Assembly: GCA_900751785.1 (NCBI GenBank)
Contig: CAADSM010000096.1
Span: forward strand, 1-49,008
Source: Lachnospiraceae bacterium
Lineage (GTDB): Bacteria > Bacillota > Clostridia > Lachnospirales > Lachnospiraceae
DNA: 49,008 bases
Reading direction: 5' to 3'
A model generated the notes under the pieces. It worked only from the letters and a program-made list of their open reading frames with translations. It was not told where the DNA came from and made no database searches. Below are positions 24,811-34,120 of the stretch, piece by piece. A program made the translations under genes and the position numbers. How positions within the stretch are numbered: the first letter of the stretch is position 1; the number at the start of each line of letters is the position of its first letter.

Positions 24811-25836
24811 ATGAAAGTATTAACAGTTTTGATTCCGGTGTACAATACAGAGAAGTATATTAAGCGCTGTCTTGATTCATTATTAGTTCCGGAAACATTG
24901 AATGATATCGAAGTCATAGTGGTCAATGACGGGAGCAAAGATCATTCTGTGGAGATTGTAAAAACATATGTTGAAAAGTATCCCCAGACCGTTGTATTGA
25001 TTGATAAGGAAAATGGAGGGCATGGTTCTACGATCAATGCCGGTCTGAAGGCAGCCAAAGGAAAATATTTCAGAGTGCTGGACAGCGACGACTGGTTTAA
25101 TACGATAGAGTTTGTAAAGTTTGTAAAGCGATTAAAAGATGAGGATGCGGATCTTGTAGTATGCAATTATCGGAAAGAACATACCTATAACAGCAAGTCT
25201 GAGTACTTTGAGTATAAAAAGCTGGAGGATATGCAGCAGTACAAGCTCGATGAGATTGATCTGAAAATCCTCGAAGGCGAATATTTTGTTATGGCTACAT
25301 CAACGTATAAGACGGAAGTTATGAGAGAAGCCGGACTGAAGATGCTCGAGAATACATTTTATGTTGATATGCAGTACAATGTTGTCCCGATCACAAAAGT
25401 CGAAACTTTTGTATATTATCATTTGGATGTTTACCGCTATTTCATTGGGCGCAAAGAGCAGAGCATGAATATGGATAATTTCGTGAGAAATCAGGAACAT
25501 CACAAGAAGATGATCAAATGGCTGATTGAATATTATACGGGTATTTCCAAAACACTGTCTGCCAATAAAAGGGAGTATATAGAAATTATACTTACGTATA
25601 CGCTGAATACGCATTATTCAATCTACTGCGAATACGATAAAAATCACGAGAGAGCTTATAGGGAAATCGTCGATTTCGATACTTATCTCCTGAAAACCAA
25701 TAAGGCTCTCTATGAGCGCCTGAACTGTATGGCGTACGTACGTTATAACAGAAAAACAGGATTTAAATTCGTTAAGGTAAATGGGAAAAAATGGTATACG
25801 GCCATGAGGCTTGCAAGACAATTGAAAGGAAATTAG
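24811..25836 (+). CDS. Glycosyltransferase family 2
   Basis: The 341-residue protein has a GT-A fold N-terminus: LIPVYNTEKYIKRCLDSLL, then VVNDGSKDHS and GGHGSTINAGLKAAKGKY, with the DxD-type motif LDSDDWFN (about 89-96) for metal and nucleotide-sugar binding. No membrane segment is seen, so it should act at the cytosolic face on the lipid-linked glycan. The sugar specificity cannot be read. It lies in the low-GC part of the operon, 41 bases after the pyruvyl transferase. Confidence 0.88.
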   Translation: MKVLTVLIPVYNTEKYIKRCLDSLLVPETLNDIEVIVVNDGSKDHSVEIVKTYVEKYPQTVVLIDKENGGHGSTINAGLKAAKGKYFRVLDSDDWFNTIEFVKFVKRLKDEDADLVVCNYRKEHTYNSKSEYFEYKKLEDMQQYKLDEIDLKILEGEYFVMATSTYKTEVMREAGLKMLENTFYVDMQYNVVPITKVETFVYYHLDVYRYFIGRKEQSMNMDNFVRNQEHHKKMIKWLIEYYTGISKTLSANKREYIEIILTYTLNTHYSIYCEYDKNHERAYREIVDFDTYLLKTNKALYERLNCMAYVRYNRKTGFKFVKVNGKKWYTAMRLARQLKGN

Positions 25837-25840
25837 TATC

Positions 25841-27115
25841 ATGAAAAAGATTTTAGTCATCAGCTGGTTTTATCCCCCGATCAATTCTTCAGAAGGGCTG
25901 GTAACCTATAAACTGTTAAAAAACTCTCATCTTCAGTATGATATCTGTATGCAGGAGAGTAACGATTCCTGGTCGTACGGCAAGAATGAAAAATTGCCGG
26001 AATGCAGTAATGTGAGAAAAATCCCTGTTGCAGGAGACACTTTGGAAAAATGGAAAGAGCAGGTCATTGCGTATTTTTCGAAACATATATCAGAGTATGA
26101 TGTTGTTATGACAAGATCCATGCCGCCGGAGTCACACATGATTGGTCTGAAAATTAAAGAGATGAAACCTGAGATCACATGGATTGCCTCTTTTGGTGAC
26201 CCGATTGCGAACAATCCGTTCGTTTTGAAAAATGTGAAAACCATTTCTCCGTATTCTCTGAAAAACCGATATATCCGCAGGATGAGCCTCAGGGAAATGG
26301 CATCGCCAAAGCGTATGCTCAAAGATATGGTCTGGAAGCAGAGAACCAAAAAAGAACAAGAGCCGTTCAGAAAAGAGCAGGACCTTGAAGAGAATATTAT
26401 TACAAAATGTGATTATATTATTCTGAACAATAAGTATCAGAGAGAATATATGCTGGGAAAATATGATAGTGCTGTCAAAAAGAAAGCAATCGTGCTTCCT
26501 CACAGCTTTGACAGGAGTTTGTATGATGATATAGTAGAAGAGCGGACAAACTCTAAGATTCGGATGGTATATATCGGACATCTTGATGATATCCGTACAC
26601 CTCATCTGCTTTTTAAGGCACTTTTGCAGCTTAAAAAAGTAAAGCCGGATCTTTCCGAGCATCTGGAAATTCTTTTCTATGGCAATATGTCGGCAAAAGA
26701 AAAAGTTTATTTGATCGATAATGAGCTTTTGGATGTTGTACAGATCAAACGGCCGGTAGATTATCGTACAAGCCTTGCAATTATGAAAGAAAGTGACTGG
26801 CTTATTCACATAGACGCCAACCTCCACGGTGTTGTGAATGAAAATATTTTCTTTGCAGCAAAGCTGGCGGATTATATCGGTGCAGGAAAGCCGATTTTCG
26901 GAATTACAATGTTTGATGGGGCAGGAGCTGATATTATACGAGAGATAAACGGTGTGAACGCGTCCTATACTGTAGACGAAATCAAAAACTACCTCTATCT
27001 GATAACATATGAGGGGTATACGACAGCTGTCAATCATGAAAATGCGGACAAATACAATGCCGTTAATGTGGCTGCGGAGTTCGACAGTTTTATTGAAAAC
27101 AGAGTTCTGGGCTGA
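25841..27115 (+). CDS. Glycosyltransferase, GT-B (GT4-like) type
   Basis: The 424-residue protein starts with ILVISWFYPPINSSEG, typical of the N-terminal Rossmann domain of GT4-like enzymes. The second half has VYIGHLDDIRTPHLLFKAL and KLADYIGAGKPIFGIT, the usual donor-binding region near the C-terminus. It probably adds one sugar to the growing polymer. The gene follows its neighbour by four bases with AAAGGAAATTAG as ribosome site, indicating coupling. The acceptor and donor are unknown. Confidence 0.8.
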   Translation: MKKILVISWFYPPINSSEGLVTYKLLKNSHLQYDICMQESNDSWSYGKNEKLPECSNVRKIPVAGDTLEKWKEQVIAYFSKHISEYDVVMTRSMPPESHMIGLKIKEMKPEITWIASFGDPIANNPFVLKNVKTISPYSLKNRYIRRMSLREMASPKRMLKDMVWKQRTKKEQEPFRKEQDLEENIITKCDYIILNNKYQREYMLGKYDSAVKKKAIVLPHSFDRSLYDDIVEERTNSKIRMVYIGHLDDIRTPHLLFKALLQLKKVKPDLSEHLEILFYGNMSAKEKVYLIDNELLDVVQIKRPVDYRTSLAIMKESDWLIHIDANLHGVVNENIFFAAKLADYIGAGKPIFGITMFDGAGADIIREINGVNASYTVDEIKNYLYLITYEGYTTAVNHENADKYNAVNVAAEFDSFIENRVLG

Positions 27116-27139
27116 ATTTTTAATATGGAGGAACAGAAA

Positions 27140-28258
27140 ATGAGAAAGATAAAGGTAATGACTGTATTCGGAACAAGACCGGAAGCAATCAAAATGGCTC
27201 CGGTTGTGAAGGAGCTGAAGTCGCGGGATGAGATTGAAGAAATAACATGCGTTACCGCACAGCACCGCCAGATGCTTGATCAGGTGCTTGAGACGTTTCA
27301 GATCACGCCGGATTATGATCTGGATATCATGAAACAGGGACAGACATTAAATGATGTTGTTCAGAGAGTGCTTGGAAAGATGGGAGAAGTGCTGGAGAAA
27401 GAAAGACCGGATATCGTTCTCGTGCATGGTGATACGACAACAACGTTTGCGGGAGCGCTGGCGGCATTCCACAGCCAGATTGCGATCGGGCATGTGGAGG
27501 CAGGGCTCCGCACATGGAACAAGTATTCACCGTATCCGGAAGAGATGAACCGGCAGATGGTAGGATGTCTTGCGGACATGCATTTTGCTCCGACTAAAGT
27601 GAGCGCTCAGAATCTGCTTCGTGAAGGAAAGGACGAGAAGAACATCTATATCACCGGGAATACAGCGATCGATGCAATGTCTACTACGGTAGACCATGAT
27701 TATAAAAACCCGATCTTCGACTGGATCGGAGATGACCGTATGATACTTCTCACGGCGCACAGAAGGGAGAATCTCGGGGAACCCATGTATCACATTTTCC
27801 GTGCGATCCGCAGGATCGTAGATGAGTTTGAGGACGTGAAAGTGATCTATCCGATCCATCTGAATCCTCGTGTGAGAGAGATTGCCAATGATGTTTTTGA
27901 AGGCTGCGATAAGGTGCGCTTGATCGAGCCTCTGGAAGTATTTGATTTCCATAATTTCCAGAATAAAAGTTATCTTATCATGACAGACAGCGGCGGGATT
28001 CAGGAAGAGGCTCCGTCTCTTGGGAAGCCGGTGCTGGTGCTCCGCGATACGACAGAGAGACCGGAGGGAATCGAGGCCGGAACGCTGAAACTGACCGGGA
28101 CAGATGAGGAAGTGATCTATCGCGAGACAAAGACACTGCTCACAGATCCGGAAGTGTATAATGCGATGAGCCATGCGAGCAATCCTTATGGTGATGGTCA
28201 CGCGAGCGAGCGGATTGCAGATGCTATTATAGAAAGATTCGGTGATCTTTTAAAATAA
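27140..28258 (+). CDS. wecB: UDP-N-acetylglucosamine 2-epimerase (non-hydrolysing)
   Basis: WecB/MnaA interconverts UDP-GlcNAc and UDP-ManNAc. The 372 residues show all family blocks: FGTRPEAIKMAPVV at the start, VHGDTTTTFAGALAAF, GHVEAGLRT, PYPEEMNRQM, LLTAHRRENLGEP and TDSGGIQEEAPSLGKPVLVLRDTTERPE. The acidic residues and histidine used in catalysis are in place. The ATG at 27140 has GGAGG eight bases upstream; the frame also opens at 27125. Its product is the expected donor for the WecG/TagA enzyme at 35477. GC is higher than in the preceding genes. Confidence 0.96.
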   Translation: MRKIKVMTVFGTRPEAIKMAPVVKELKSRDEIEEITCVTAQHRQMLDQVLETFQITPDYDLDIMKQGQTLNDVVQRVLGKMGEVLEKERPDIVLVHGDTTTTFAGALAAFHSQIAIGHVEAGLRTWNKYSPYPEEMNRQMVGCLADMHFAPTKVSAQNLLREGKDEKNIYITGNTAIDAMSTTVDHDYKNPIFDWIGDDRMILLTAHRRENLGEPMYHIFRAIRRIVDEFEDVKVIYPIHLNPRVREIANDVFEGCDKVRLIEPLEVFDFHNFQNKSYLIMTDSGGIQEEAPSLGKPVLVLRDTTERPEGIEAGTLKLTGTDEEVIYRETKTLLTDPEVYNAMSHASNPYGDGHASERIADAIIERFGDLLK

Positions 28259-28270
28259 AGGAGACAGATT

Positions 28271-29539
28271 ATGGATAGAAATGTGAAGTATTTGATCATA
28301 GGCGCAGGTATTTCCGGTCTGACTTTTGCAAACTATGCAGACGGAGACTATCTTATCATTGAAAAAGAAGACGAAGTCGGGGGATACTGCCGTACAATAA
28401 AAAGGAAAGATTATGTCTGGGATTATGCGGGGCATTTTTTCCATTTTAGTACGGATGAATTTAAAAAGAAGTTTCTCGACAGCGTTGATCCGGATGAGAT
28501 TAAGTACAAGGACAAGAATACAAAGATCATCTATAAGGGAGATTTGATCGATTATCCCTTCCAGACAAATATTCATCAGCTTGAGAAGGAAGAATTTATT
28601 GACTGCCTCTATGACCTTTTCCACAGGGAGGAGAAAGAGGAGTACAGCAGCTTTCTTGATATGCTGTATGGGAAATTCGGCAAATCTATCGTGGAAAAAT
28701 TTCTTAAGCCGTATAATGAGAAGCTGTACGCGGTAGACTTGACAACACTGGACAAAGACGCGATGGGAAGGTTCTTCCCATATGCGGACATTCCGGCGAT
28801 CATTGACAATATGAAGGCGAACAAAGACAGTACTTCTTATAACAACAGTTTCCTGTATCCAAAGTCGGGAGCAGGCTCTTTTATCCAGATCCTCTATGAT
28901 GCGCTGGATAAGTCAAAAGTACTGCTGAGACACAGGGTGACGAAGATCAATAACGAGGAAAAAACAGCCGAGCTTGATGACGGAAGCAAGATATCCTATG
29001 AGTATCTGATCAATACTTCACCGCTGAATGAGTTCCTTTCCTATTTTGAGGGAGAAGAATTTGAGAAACTGAGACAGTCGCTTTCCTATAATAAGGTGCT
29101 TGTCTTCAATCTTGGATTTAATAAGAAATCAAAGTATACACAGGAACACTGGTTTTATATCCCGGATAAGGGGGTAAACTTCTACCGTATTGGATTCTAT
29201 GATAATATCCTGGATGCTGACAAGCTCAGCATGTATATCGAGATCGGTTATCACAAGGACGACGTCATCGATGCGGACAGGCAGCTTGAACTGACCCTTG
29301 AAAATCTCAGAAAGCTGGGTATCATTGACGAGGACATGGAACTGGAAGAGCATTCCACGATCATTATGGATCCTGCTTATGTCCATATCAACACTGAGAC
29401 AGAGAAAAAGATACAGAAATTTAAGGACAGAGAGGCAGAGAATCATATCTATACAATAGGCAGATATGGCGCTTGGACATACTGTTCGATGGAAGACTGC
29501 ATGATTGCGGCAAAGAATCTTGCAGAAAAACTGAGTTAA
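28271..29539 (+). CDS. FAD-dependent oxidoreductase of glycan clusters (UDP-galactopyranose mutase-like fold)
   Basis: The 422-residue protein begins with a dinucleotide-binding motif, LIIGAGISGLTFANY, followed by EKEDEVGGYCRT, and ends with an FAD-contact stretch, IGRYGAWTYCSMEDCM. This resembles protoporphyrinogen oxidase/amine oxidase-fold proteins and UDP-galactopyranose mutase relatives found in polysaccharide clusters. Whether it is a true mutase making furanose sugars cannot be decided by eye; Glf proteins are usually about 370 residues. It is cytosolic with no membrane segment. The ribosome site is AAGGAGACAG. Confidence 0.75.
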   Translation: MDRNVKYLIIGAGISGLTFANYADGDYLIIEKEDEVGGYCRTIKRKDYVWDYAGHFFHFSTDEFKKKFLDSVDPDEIKYKDKNTKIIYKGDLIDYPFQTNIHQLEKEEFIDCLYDLFHREEKEEYSSFLDMLYGKFGKSIVEKFLKPYNEKLYAVDLTTLDKDAMGRFFPYADIPAIIDNMKANKDSTSYNNSFLYPKSGAGSFIQILYDALDKSKVLLRHRVTKINNEEKTAELDDGSKISYEYLINTSPLNEFLSYFEGEEFEKLRQSLSYNKVLVFNLGFNKKSKYTQEHWFYIPDKGVNFYRIGFYDNILDADKLSMYIEIGYHKDDVIDADRQLELTLENLRKLGIIDEDMELEEHSTIIMDPAYVHINTETEKKIQKFKDREAENHIYTIGRYGAWTYCSMEDCMIAAKNLAEKLS

Positions 29540-29560
29540 TTAATAAGGAAGACTTCATTC

Positions 29561-31390
29561 ATGACTTGGTTATCAGATAAAAACAAAAGGGTACTGTTCA
29601 GTGCAGTCTGGGGATATCTGGCGCTGATTGGCGTTGTAAAATATATAAAAATTGGAATAGCAGATAGAAATTTTTCCAATAATTTAATTTATTTTTCGCT
29701 TTATTTTATGATTACTGCACTGGTTTTTATATCAGCGCAGTATATAGAGAAGAAGAGAGCTGTTTATTCGGCTTGTCTTGCAATTTTTTTTGCCGGAATT
29801 TTTGTAGTAGGAGCGCAGATTGAATATCTCGAGGTCATATCTTGGACCGCAGCGACTGCCTTAAAGATTTTGCTGCTTGCAGCATTTCTTTTCCCGTTAT
29901 TTATATTGCTTTTTTATGCTGCGACGGAATATGAACCAAAGGAGTTTGAGTGGAAAACTGCTTTCTGGAAAAAATGGAGAATATATCTGATCATTGTTTT
30001 CTTTTGGGGGATTGCGTATCTGGCGCTTTTCCCGGGAATCTATGATTATGATTCGATTGCTCAGACCCTGCAGTTCCTTGTGACAGGACAGATCTCGGCA
30101 CATCATCCCGTTATCCATTCATTTCTGTTATCTGCCTTCTTGGAGCTTGGCAAAGTCGTTTTTGACAGCTATGAAATGGGGCTTGGGATTTATTCCCTGT
30201 TCCAGCTTTTATTTTTGGCATATGCGGCAATGCAGATCAGCTGGAGACTTCTAAAGAAGAATCACAAAAGACTTTTTATTTTTTCAATACTGTTTTTTGC
30301 ACTGTTTCCGGTTCATTATATCATGGCGGTATGGGCAACTAAGGATGTGATTTTTACAGCGCTGTTTGTTCTGGTAAGCCTGGAGATGACAGATATGATC
30401 GACAATTCATCTGGTTTCTGGGAGAGTAAGAGCAGGCTGATCCGTTTTGTGGTACTTACCGTATTAATGTGTGCGTTTCGGAATAACGGAGTTTATGCAT
30501 TACTTCTCCTGATACCGATCTGTTTCTTTTGCTTTAAAGAAAAGCGCGGCAGAGTGATACTGCTCTTGGTGATTTCTATAGGAATATATTTCGGATATCA
30601 GCATGTACTGCTTCCGGCAGCCGGTGTGGTGCCGGGAAACATGAGGGAAATGATGAGTGTTCCGTGTCAGCAGCTTGCAAAAGTATATGTAGAGAATCCA
30701 TCGGTTTATACAGAGGAAGAGAATCAGACATTATTCGAGCTGATTCCTGAAGATAATATAATGGATTATCAGTATAGACCTATGATAGCGGATGCTACAA
30801 AGAACTATTTTAATTCCGAAGCATTTCAGAGCAATCCGGGAAAATATGTCAAATTGTATATCAGCATCGGTCTGAAGAGTCCAAGAAAGTATATCGAAGC
30901 ATTTTTGCAGAACAGCTGTGGTTTTTGGTATCCGAATAAATCCTATCCTGATGAGCGGATGTATCATCCGTATATGGAATTTGATATGGCGGATCCAGAT
31001 CTGTTTGGAGGAGATTATATCTATCTTGAACGACAAAGCCTCTTCCCTCTATATGAGAGTGTGTTGAAAAAAATCATATCGGATACTGCATGGGAACATC
31101 TGCCGCTTGCTTCAAACTTCTTCGTGCCTGGAACATATTTTGCGGTGCTGGTGTTTGCTGTTGTGGTCTGCTTTTGTAAGAAAAATTATAGACAGCTTCT
31201 AATTCTCGGATTCTGGGGAGGCTTGTGGTTTACCCTGCTTATCTCACCTGTTGCGCTGATTCGATATGCATATCCGGTGGTATTCTGTCTGCCGGTAATG
31301 CTGAGCTTTATATGTGAAGAAGGACAGAAAAAATTTATTCCGAGAAAAAAACAGAAAAAAAGTATTCAGAGAGGAATTCAAAATGGATAA
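29561..31390 (+). CDS. DUF6020-like polytopic membrane protein, possible GT-C glycosyltransferase
   Basis: The 609-residue protein has about a dozen membrane segments with one long hydrophilic loop (about 365-505). The first large outside loop after FPGIYDYDS (Asp162, Asp164) followed by QISAHHPVIHS is what GT-C fold enzymes show: an acidic pair for metal or lipid-phosphate sugar. MAVWATKDVIFTALF is another family-like block. I believe this is the DUF6020 family, whose function is not established. It overlaps a GtrB-like GT2 gene by eight bases, and GtrA follows, which suggests the three form an Und-P-sugar glycosylation module with this protein as the outside transferase. Confidence 0.65.
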   Translation: MTWLSDKNKRVLFSAVWGYLALIGVVKYIKIGIADRNFSNNLIYFSLYFMITALVFISAQYIEKKRAVYSACLAIFFAGIFVVGAQIEYLEVISWTAATALKILLLAAFLFPLFILLFYAATEYEPKEFEWKTAFWKKWRIYLIIVFFWGIAYLALFPGIYDYDSIAQTLQFLVTGQISAHHPVIHSFLLSAFLELGKVVFDSYEMGLGIYSLFQLLFLAYAAMQISWRLLKKNHKRLFIFSILFFALFPVHYIMAVWATKDVIFTALFVLVSLEMTDMIDNSSGFWESKSRLIRFVVLTVLMCAFRNNGVYALLLLIPICFFCFKEKRGRVILLLVISIGIYFGYQHVLLPAAGVVPGNMREMMSVPCQQLAKVYVENPSVYTEEENQTLFELIPEDNIMDYQYRPMIADATKNYFNSEAFQSNPGKYVKLYISIGLKSPRKYIEAFLQNSCGFWYPNKSYPDERMYHPYMEFDMADPDLFGGDYIYLERQSLFPLYESVLKKIISDTAWEHLPLASNFFVPGTYFAVLVFAVVVCFCKKNYRQLLILGFWGGLWFTLLISPVALIRYAYPVVFCLPVMLSFICEEGQKKFIPRKKQKKSIQRGIQNG

Positions 31391-32330
31391 AATAGCGGTT
31401 CTGATTCCGTGCTACAACGAGAGTCAGACGATTGAAAAGGTAGTGACAGACTGGAAGAAGGAGCTTCCGGAAGCTGTGATTTATGTTTATGACAATAATT
31501 CAACCGACAACACAGCTGAGATTGCAAGAAATGCCGGGGCAGTAGTGCGATACGAATATCAGCAGGGAAAAGGAAATGTCATCCGTAGGATGTTCCGTGA
31601 AATTGATGCGGAATGCTATATCATGGTTGACGGTGACGATACCTATCCGGCGGAATTTGGCCGCGAGATGGCTTCAAAGGTACTTGAAAGAAAAGTTGAC
31701 ATGGTTGTGGGGGACCGGCTTTCGTCCACTTATTTTGAGGAGAATAAGCGTCCGTTCCACAATTTCGGCAACAGCCTTGTAAGAGGGACGATCAACAGAC
31801 TTTTTAAGAGCAATATCCGTGATATCATGACCGGATACAGGGCGTTCAGCTATCCGTTCGTCAAGACATTTCCGGTTCTCTCGAAGGGATTTGAGATCGA
31901 GACGGAGATGAGCATCCATGCAGTAGAGAAGAATATGCTGGTAGAGAATGTGATCATCGAATATAGAGACCGCCCCGAGGGAAGTGAGTCCAAGCTGAAT
32001 ACTTATTCGGACGGGGCAAAGGTCCTTGGAACGATCGCAAGGCTGTATAAAAATTACAGGCCGTTCCGATTCTTCGGAATATTGGCTCTTGTCCTTATGA
32101 TCATTTCGGCGATTATGTTTGTGCCGGTTCTGGTGACCTATATCCAGACAGGACTTGTGCCGAACTTCCCGACTCTGATCGTGAGCGGCTTTGTGGCTCT
32201 GGCGGCAATCCAGTCGTTTTTTGCGGGACTGATCCTTACTACATTGGTGGAGAAGGACAGGCAGGATTTTGAGTTTAAGCTTCAGATGATTTGCAGTGGA
32301 AGGAACAGTGGAAACGATGAAGAGAAATAG
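31383..32330 (+). CDS. GtrB/DPM1-like polyprenyl-phosphate glycosyltransferase
   Basis: This 315-residue GT2 has an N-terminal catalytic domain (AVLIPCYNESQTIEKVV, YVYDNNSTDNT, MVDGDDTYPAE with the DxD motif, TGYRAFSYPFVKTFP) and two C-terminal membrane helices (about 238-262 and 275-298). That is the architecture of GtrB/CsbB-type enzymes that charge undecaprenyl phosphate with a sugar on the inner face. The start at 31383 has GAGAGG eight bases upstream and overlaps the previous gene; the longer frame from 31314 is a shadow of that gene. GtrA overlaps its end by 14 bases. Confidence 0.88.
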   Translation: MDKIAVLIPCYNESQTIEKVVTDWKKELPEAVIYVYDNNSTDNTAEIARNAGAVVRYEYQQGKGNVIRRMFREIDAECYIMVDGDDTYPAEFGREMASKVLERKVDMVVGDRLSSTYFEENKRPFHNFGNSLVRGTINRLFKSNIRDIMTGYRAFSYPFVKTFPVLSKGFEIETEMSIHAVEKNMLVENVIIEYRDRPEGSESKLNTYSDGAKVLGTIARLYKNYRPFRFFGILALVLMIISAIMFVPVLVTYIQTGLVPNFPTLIVSGFVALAAIQSFFAGLILTTLVEKDRQDFEFKLQMICSGRNSGNDEEK

Positions 32331-32718
32331 CAGGAATTTGTTCCAGCAGATCATAAAATTCGGATTTGTCGGTGGAACGGCGTTCATTATTGACGCGGGA
32401 GTGCTGTTTCTATTGACAGAATTTTGTAACATCCATTACCTGATATCCGGTGCAGTCTCATTTACCGCTTCAGTAATATACAACTATATCCTCAGTGTAA
32501 GATGGGTGTTCGATGCCAGAACAGATGTAAATAAGACGCAGGAACTGACTGTGTTTATCGGGCTCAGCGTGATCGGTCTGGGGCTGAACCAGCTGCTCAT
32601 GTGGCTGTTTGTCGATAAGCTGCATATTTACTATATGCTGTCCAAGATCATCGCTACAGCGATCGTGATGGTATATAATTTTATTACGCGCAAGCTGTTT
32701 ATCGAGCGGAAAAACTGA
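32317..32718 (+). CDS. GtrA-family membrane protein (putative lipid-sugar flippase)
   Basis: The 133-residue protein has four membrane helices and the GtrA pattern KFGFVGGTAFIIDAGVLFLL near the start and YNFITRKLFIE at the end. GtrA proteins are thought to flip undecaprenyl-phosphate sugars outward for decoration of surface polymers, as in the CsbB-GtcA-YfhO system of Bacillus. Translation is coupled to the preceding GT2 by a 14-base overlap; the ATG at 32317 is chosen over a GTG at 32296. Confidence 0.88.
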   Translation: MKRNSRNLFQQIIKFGFVGGTAFIIDAGVLFLLTEFCNIHYLISGAVSFTASVIYNYILSVRWVFDARTDVNKTQELTVFIGLSVIGLGLNQLLMWLFVDKLHIYYMLSKIIATAIVMVYNFITRKLFIERKN

Positions 32719-32756
32719 ACGACAGTTTATCTGGAAGACAAACCTCAGGGGGAAAC

Positions 32757-33911
32757 ATGAAACAGAATTATAGAAAAGGGGAGGTAAGGAGAAAACACGG
32801 CAGGCATTACAGGAGAAAGCAGAGACGGAGAACCCGTATTTTGAGGAATCTCCTTCTGGCATTTTGCATCGTTCTTCTTGCGCTGCTTGCCGCGGTTTTG
32901 ATAAAGGTCCTGGCTTTCCCGGATACGGAACAGAATGAAAAAGATCCTGGCAGCGGAAACGCTGTGAATGATATAGACCGTGCGGATGAAGAGCAGAAAA
33001 GTACAGCTGTGATCACTCTGGATGGTGGAACAGCGGTAGAGATCAAGCTGGGGGAAGGATACACTGACCCGGGATATTCTGCGCAGGATGCAGACGGGAC
33101 AGACCTTACAGATCAGGTACAGGTAGATACAAGCGCGCTGAACCGTGCTGGAGAGCAGCAGGTCATCTATACAGTGAAGGACAGCCTGGGAAGGGAGACA
33201 CAGGCAGTCAGGAATGTCACGGTGCTTCCAAATACAGAATATGAAACACCTGGGCTGCCGATCTGTATGTACCATTATGTATATGATCCGGCCAGTCCGC
33301 CGGAGAATCCAGACAGCAATTACATCTCTACGGATTCTTTGGCAGAAGAGATGAAGTACCTTCATGACAACGGGTATTATTTCCCGACATGGCAGGAAGT
33401 GCGGGATTATGTGGACGGAAAGCTCCTGCTTCCTGAGAAAAGCATCGTCTTAACATTTGATGACGGACCCAATTATATGTACCTGGGTACGCCGATCCTG
33501 GAGCAGTACCAGACCCCGGCAACCTCATTTGTGATCACCAGCTACTGGAATGACCGTGAGATGCTCTATGGTTACGCGAGTGATTACCTTACTTTTGAGT
33601 CGCATTCACACAAGATGCATCAGGGTGGAGGCAGCATAGGCCACGGCGGGATCTATACGGCGATGAGCAGGGAAGAGGTACTGGCAGATCTGGAGAAGTC
33701 GTTTGAAATCTGCGGAAACAAAGACGCTTTTGCGTATCCATTCGGAGATTATACAGAAGAGGGATGCAGCACTCTGGAGGAGGCAGGACTCCTATGTGCG
33801 GTGACCACAGAGAACGCAAAATGTTACCCGGGGGACAATCCATATCTTCTGCCAAGAGTGAGGATGCTTGGTTCTCAGACATTGGAAGCATTTGTTTCCG
33901 CTATAAATTAA
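32757..33911 (+). CDS. Membrane-anchored polysaccharide deacetylase with Ig-like domain
   Basis: The 384-residue protein has a very basic start and one membrane anchor (about 32-54), an Ig-like bacterial domain (about 75-165, with LGEGYTDPGYSAQDADG and DQVQVDTSALNRAGEQQ typical of DUF5011/HYR-like modules) and a NodB deacetylase domain (about 175-384). Deacetylase motifs are LTFDDGPN with the metal aspartates, SHSHKMH in place of the usual SHTxxH, YPFGDYTEEG, and a late RVRMLGSQT. It acts outside the cell and may remove acetyl groups from GlcNAc or ManNAc in peptidoglycan or the polymer made here. It is the last gene before a terminator. Confidence 0.88.
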   Translation: MKQNYRKGEVRRKHGRHYRRKQRRRTRILRNLLLAFCIVLLALLAAVLIKVLAFPDTEQNEKDPGSGNAVNDIDRADEEQKSTAVITLDGGTAVEIKLGEGYTDPGYSAQDADGTDLTDQVQVDTSALNRAGEQQVIYTVKDSLGRETQAVRNVTVLPNTEYETPGLPICMYHYVYDPASPPENPDSNYISTDSLAEEMKYLHDNGYYFPTWQEVRDYVDGKLLLPEKSIVLTFDDGPNYMYLGTPILEQYQTPATSFVITSYWNDREMLYGYASDYLTFESHSHKMHQGGGSIGHGGIYTAMSREEVLADLEKSFEICGNKDAFAYPFGDYTEEGCSTLEEAGLLCAVTTENAKCYPGDNPYLLPRVRMLGSQTLEAFVSAIN

Positions 33912-33930
33912 TAGACAGAAATGAGTATTG

Positions 33931-33962
33931 TGCAGATGCAGGGATGTGTCTGCATTTTTTAA
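33931..33962 (+). terminator. Intrinsic terminator of the first glycan unit
   Basis: TGCAGA (33931-33936) pairs with TCTGCA (33949-33954) and is followed by six Ts. It lies 20 bases after the deacetylase stop and ends the 21.7-33.9 kb unit. Confidence 0.75.
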
Positions 33963-34000
33963 TAAATTGTAACATATTTAACATTTAAGTCATAGAAATC

Positions 34001-34029
34001 TTGAAAAATGAAATGATATATAATATAAT
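34001..34029 (+). promoter_or_regulatory. Strong sigma-A promoter of the second glycan unit
   Basis: TTGAAA (34001-34006) and a perfect TATAAT (34024-34029) stand 17 bases apart in AT-rich DNA. It is one of the best promoters in the window and drives the sugar transferase unit, leaving a leader of about 85 bases. Confidence 0.85.
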
Positions 34030-34039
34030 TTGTTTCAGT

Positions 34040-34108
34040 TCACACATGCCCCTGATGTCAGTGCATGTGTATGCTCAGCCATAATCTGGCTCATGTAATA
34101 GATTCGAA
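34040..34108 (+). other. Leader hairpins before the sugar transferase gene
   Basis: The leader can fold into ACACATGC/GCATGTGT (about 34042-34070) and then AGCC/GGCT (about 34077-34091). Neither has a T-run. They end about 30 bases before the start codon. No known riboswitch is recognised; they may be mRNA-stability elements. Confidence 0.35.
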
Positions 34109-34120
34109 AGAAGAAAGGGC

